The position numbers and the translations under genes were made by a program. Below the pieces are notes generated by a model that was not told the origin of the DNA, ran no database searches, and saw only the letters and a list, made by a program, of their open reading frames with translations. Shown in pieces: positions 38,613-41,013 of a stretch of 41,013 nucleotides of DNA. The DNA is taken from assembly GCA_900540005.1 (NCBI GenBank), contig UQEM01000005.1, forward strand, positions 1 through 41,013. The letters are read 5' to 3'. Positions within the stretch are counted from its first letter, which is position 1; each line of letters begins with the position of its first letter. This stretch comes from an uncultured Ruminococcus sp. (GTDB taxonomy: Bacteria; Bacillota; Clostridia; Oscillospirales; Ruminococcaceae).

Positions 38613-40865
38613 TCAGGGGCGCGTGGTGCTGCCCGCGGAGTTTTCGGCTCTGCACTTTTCGCGGTATTCCGAGGGTGAAGCACCCTCGCACATTCTGAAC
38701 TGGCGGACGAAGTAATTGTATGACGAGTATCCGCACTCCCGAGATATCTCCGTCACGGTCATATCGGTGGACGAGAGGAGTTCCTTTGCCTTATCGATGC
38801 GGAAACGTATCATTTCCTCTATTATGCTCTTATTAAAATATGACTTGTATATCTTTTGCAGATAGCTTTTGCTGAGGTAGAGACTTTCGGCGATCTCGCT
38901 GATATTCCACGGAAGTTCGGGATTTTTTATCATTTTGCTGCGTAGCATACAGAGCTTTTCAAACTGAGGATTTGCTCTGCTGTCCGAAATGGAGTAATTC
39001 TGCACAGTGTTTATGCTCGCCTTGTATATCGCATTTGAAAAGTCCATGCCGCCGCGCAGTTCCTCAGCGTGGAGACCTATGGAAAAATCAATATTGCAGC
39101 TTTCATCAGGACTGAAAGCCGATTCGGACATCTTATGGAGCAGGGCCTCATAGATGTCCTTTTCTCTGCCCTCGTCAAGAGTTATCACGCACATCATGTC
39201 CGTCGACCAGATCCCGCAGATCTCGCTGTCTTTCAGGCATGAACGAAGTATCTTTGAGAACGCGGCGGCGGTTTGGTTGCGGGTCTCCTCACCGCTGCGG
39301 TAGTAGGTCTTTTTGATACCCTGCATATCAATAACAATGAAATAGGCCGTCCTGCCGCTGAATTGTGCGGCTGCGGCAAGATTTGAGAATTCATGCTCGA
39401 TACCGCTGCGGCTGAGCATTCCTGTTACCTTGTCGTAAAGCAGGGCTTGACTGGTGTTCTGTATGACATTTTTTGTTATGGACTTTATTCTTACCTGTTC
39501 AAGCGCCACATTGACATAGTTTATCCATTTGGGGTAGAGCGAACTGAATGAAACCGGCTCTTTGCCGAAAGATACCGCCGAATAGCCGAAGAAATTTCCG
39601 TTGTAGTGCAGCGGTGAAAGATAAAATGCGGTGGGGTGTTTTCGGTTCTCGTCACCGAAATCCGGCAGCAGGTCGGAAGAATGAAAGTATTCCATTGACT
39701 CCGCCTCACGCTTTACTGCCGATTTTGCGAGAACCACGCAGGCTTCATCGCCTGCATTGAACGAAAGCTCCTCCAACTGTGATGACGAGAGAGAGTCTAT
39801 GTATTTCTTGGTCAGGCATATCCTCAATCTGCGCATTTTATACAGGAAGAATGTGTAATTGTCGAGCCTTTCCGCGAACAGAGCGATATTATCGGTGTTG
39901 GTGATGTCAAAGAGCATATCGCCGTAGAGGAGATATCCCTCGTTGCTGCTGTTTATTTTCATCATGCGCTGGATACTGTGGCGGATCTGTGGGCTTTCCG
40001 TACAGCCGCAGCTTCTTCCGAGCCGCAGCTTGCCGTTTTCGCTCGGTACTTTCAGACATATCTTACCCGTGATAATACGGTAAAGTCTCCTGAACGACTC
40101 TGCTCCGAGCTGGAAATTCGGGCGGCTGTAGCTTGTTATCGAGGGATTTGCATGGTATCCGTCCATAGACGCGTCGTAGCCTGTTACGGCGATATCCTCG
40201 GGAACGCGTATGCCGTTTGCGATGAGTTCTTCCGTCAGTTCGACTGCGGAAATGTCGTTGCCGCAGACCACCGCTTCGGGACGTTCAAGTTCGCCGCTTA
40301 TTATCCTGTCGGCAAAACGCTTTGCAGCGCCTTTCCAGAAGTCGCCGTACTCATAGTAGCTTCGGTCAAAATACAGTCCGTGTTCTTTCATGGCGTTCAT
40401 GTATCCGCGCAGGCGCTCCTCGGAATTAAAGATCTTTTTCGGGCCTGTAAGACAGTATATCTTCTTTTTGCCGTGAACCGTAATGAGGTGATCGGTGATA
40501 GTTTCAAATGCGTCACAGTCGTCAACGGAAGTGGTCTCAAAGCTTTTGTGACTGCTGTAATCGAGCAGCATTACGGGTTTTCCTGTGCGGCTGCAAAGAT
40601 CGTCGATATGTTCCTTGATATCGTCACGGTAGAAGGTGAGACGGTCGTAGATGAAGCCGTCAAACTTCTCTGAGAGAATGAGGTTGAAAAGCTGCTTTTC
40701 GGTGTCCTTGTGCAGGGATTTTACAGAGAAATTGTGCAGCGGAGCGATAACGGCGACATCACAGTTGCTCTTGAAAGCCTGAGAGATTATTCCTCTCAGT
40801 ATCTCAGCCTGAAAATCAACGTAGCAATCCGTGATGATAACGCCGATGAGAAGTCTTTTGCCCAT
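38613..40865 (-). CDS. XylR-like transcription regulator: LacI-type sensor, degenerate GGDEF, AraC HTH
   Basis: A 750-residue regulator. The N-terminal 300 residues form a LacI/periplasmic-binding type ligand sensor (KRLLIGVIITDCYVDFQAEILRGI, VCGNDISAVELTEELIANGIRVPEDIAVTGYD) without the LacI HTH. The middle (about 305-450) has no named domain. A GGDEF-like region (about 460-620) starts YDKVTGMLSRSG and has WSTDMMC where GGDEF would be, so cyclase activity is unlikely. The end (about 640-738) is an AraC-type double HTH (ISEIAESLYLSKSYLQKIYK and VTEISRECGYSSYNYFVRQF). GGAAGGAG precedes the ATG. Sensors of this kind usually control sugar-use genes. No target gene is adjacent. Its upstream region is cut by the adapter at 40969. 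Confidence 0.88.
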   Translation of the reverse strand: MGKRLLIGVIITDCYVDFQAEILRGIISQAFKSNCDVAVIAPLHNFSVKSLHKDTEKQLFNLILSEKFDGFIYDRLTFYRDDIKEHIDDLCSRTGKPVMLLDYSSHKSFETTSVDDCDAFETITDHLITVHGKKKIYCLTGPKKIFNSEERLRGYMNAMKEHGLYFDRSYYEYGDFWKGAAKRFADRIISGELERPEAVVCGNDISAVELTEELIANGIRVPEDIAVTGYDASMDGYHANPSITSYSRPNFQLGAESFRRLYRIITGKICLKVPSENGKLRLGRSCGCTESPQIRHSIQRMMKINSSNEGYLLYGDMLFDITNTDNIALFAERLDNYTFFLYKMRRLRICLTKKYIDSLSSSQLEELSFNAGDEACVVLAKSAVKREAESMEYFHSSDLLPDFGDENRKHPTAFYLSPLHYNGNFFGYSAVSFGKEPVSFSSLYPKWINYVNVALEQVRIKSITKNVIQNTSQALLYDKVTGMLSRSGIEHEFSNLAAAAQFSGRTAYFIVIDMQGIKKTYYRSGEETRNQTAAAFSKILRSCLKDSEICGIWSTDMMCVITLDEGREKDIYEALLHKMSESAFSPDESCNIDFSIGLHAEELRGGMDFSNAIYKASINTVQNYSISDSRANPQFEKLCMLRSKMIKNPELPWNISEIAESLYLSKSYLQKIYKSYFNKSIIEEMIRFRIDKAKELLSSTDMTVTEISRECGYSSYNYFVRQFRMCEGASPSEYREKCRAENSAGSTTRP

Positions 40866-40961
40866 GTAATGTCTCCTTCCGATGTGGATTTTTCAGAGTA
40901 AGATTATTTTACATATGTGTATCATTGGATTTTTGCTGTGAGATTTTACTTTATATGAATT

Positions 40962-40967
40962 ATTATA
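40962..40967 (-). promoter_or_regulatory. Possible -10 box of the XylR-like regulator
   Basis: On the minus strand TATAAT lies 96 bp before the start codon, just inside the real sequence. The -35 region would fall beyond 40984, in the adapter, so the promoter is incomplete in this contig. Confidence 0.35.
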
Positions 40968-40968
40968 T

Positions 40969-41013
40969 CTGTCTCTTATACACATCTGACGCTGCCGACG
41001 AATAGCCTTGTGT
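40969..41013. other. Illumina Nextera adapter and index, not genomic
   Basis: The 19-base Tn5 mosaic end CTGTCTCTTATACACATCT (40969-40987) is followed by GACGCTGCCGACGA (40988-41001), the Read 1 side adapter in reverse complement. Then come ATAGCCTT (41002-41009) and GTGT, the start of the flow-cell P5 arm. ATAGCCTT is the reverse complement of AAGGCTAT, which I recall as Nextera index S520. The bases from 40969 on should be trimmed. Confidence 0.97.

Overview
The window looks like one end of a contig from a Gram-positive, fibre-degrading gut or rumen Clostridia member, most probably Ruminococcus or a close relative. This is inferred from an anchored GH5 cellulase, DUF4214 repeats joined to a CAP domain, Thr-rich surface proteins with TGD-type C-termini, strong AGGAGG ribosome sites with consensus sigma-A promoters, and the Firmicutes-type clusters ffs-dnaX-ybaB-recR and rimP-nusA-ylxR-ylxQ-infB-rbfA. 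No tRNA, rRNA, CRISPR array, insertion sequence or prophage was found. The last 45 bases are not biological: they read as a Nextera adapter with its index.

Left part (1-8721, + strand): a lipoprotein GH5 endoglucanase with two N-terminal carbohydrate-binding-like modules; a beta-CASP metallo-beta-lactamase RNase; a secreted DUF4214x4-CAP protein; and an HPt protein followed by a receiver/degenerate GGDEF/EAL/PAS-like protein that probably degrades cyclic di-GMP. Most have their own clear promoter and terminator.

Middle, + strand (8767-18936): the SRP RNA gene, then dnaX (with an E. coli-like A AAA AAG frameshift signal), ybaB, recR, a PHP-family phosphatase, pth and mfd. Two surface proteins follow: a Thr-repeat protein with a sorting-signal-like tail and a lipoprotein, separated by a strong terminator.

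Middle, - strand (19032-34858): a convergent terminator leads into a GldA/F/G-like ABC operon with a DUF4340 protein and a small unknown protein. Upstream on the same strand is the translation/ribosome-maturation operon rimP-nusA-ylxR-ylxQ-infB-(acidic unknown)-rbfA-nrnA-truB-ribF, with a sigma-A promoter and a long structured leader. Before it lies an orphan sugar-type solute-binding lipoprotein.

Right part (35273-40865): a membrane-anchored Ig-like (BIG2) protein, the sporulation genes ylbJ (-) and yqfC-yqfD (+) diverging around a perfect 11-bp inverted repeat, and a large XylR-like regulator (LacI-type sensor, degenerate GGDEF, AraC HTH) whose promoter is cut off by the adapter. No single locus is clearly a new system. 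The items most worth testing are the dnaX frameshift site, the structured leaders, the ylbJ/yqfC inverted repeat, the ABC operon with its unknown small protein, and the surface-protein pair.
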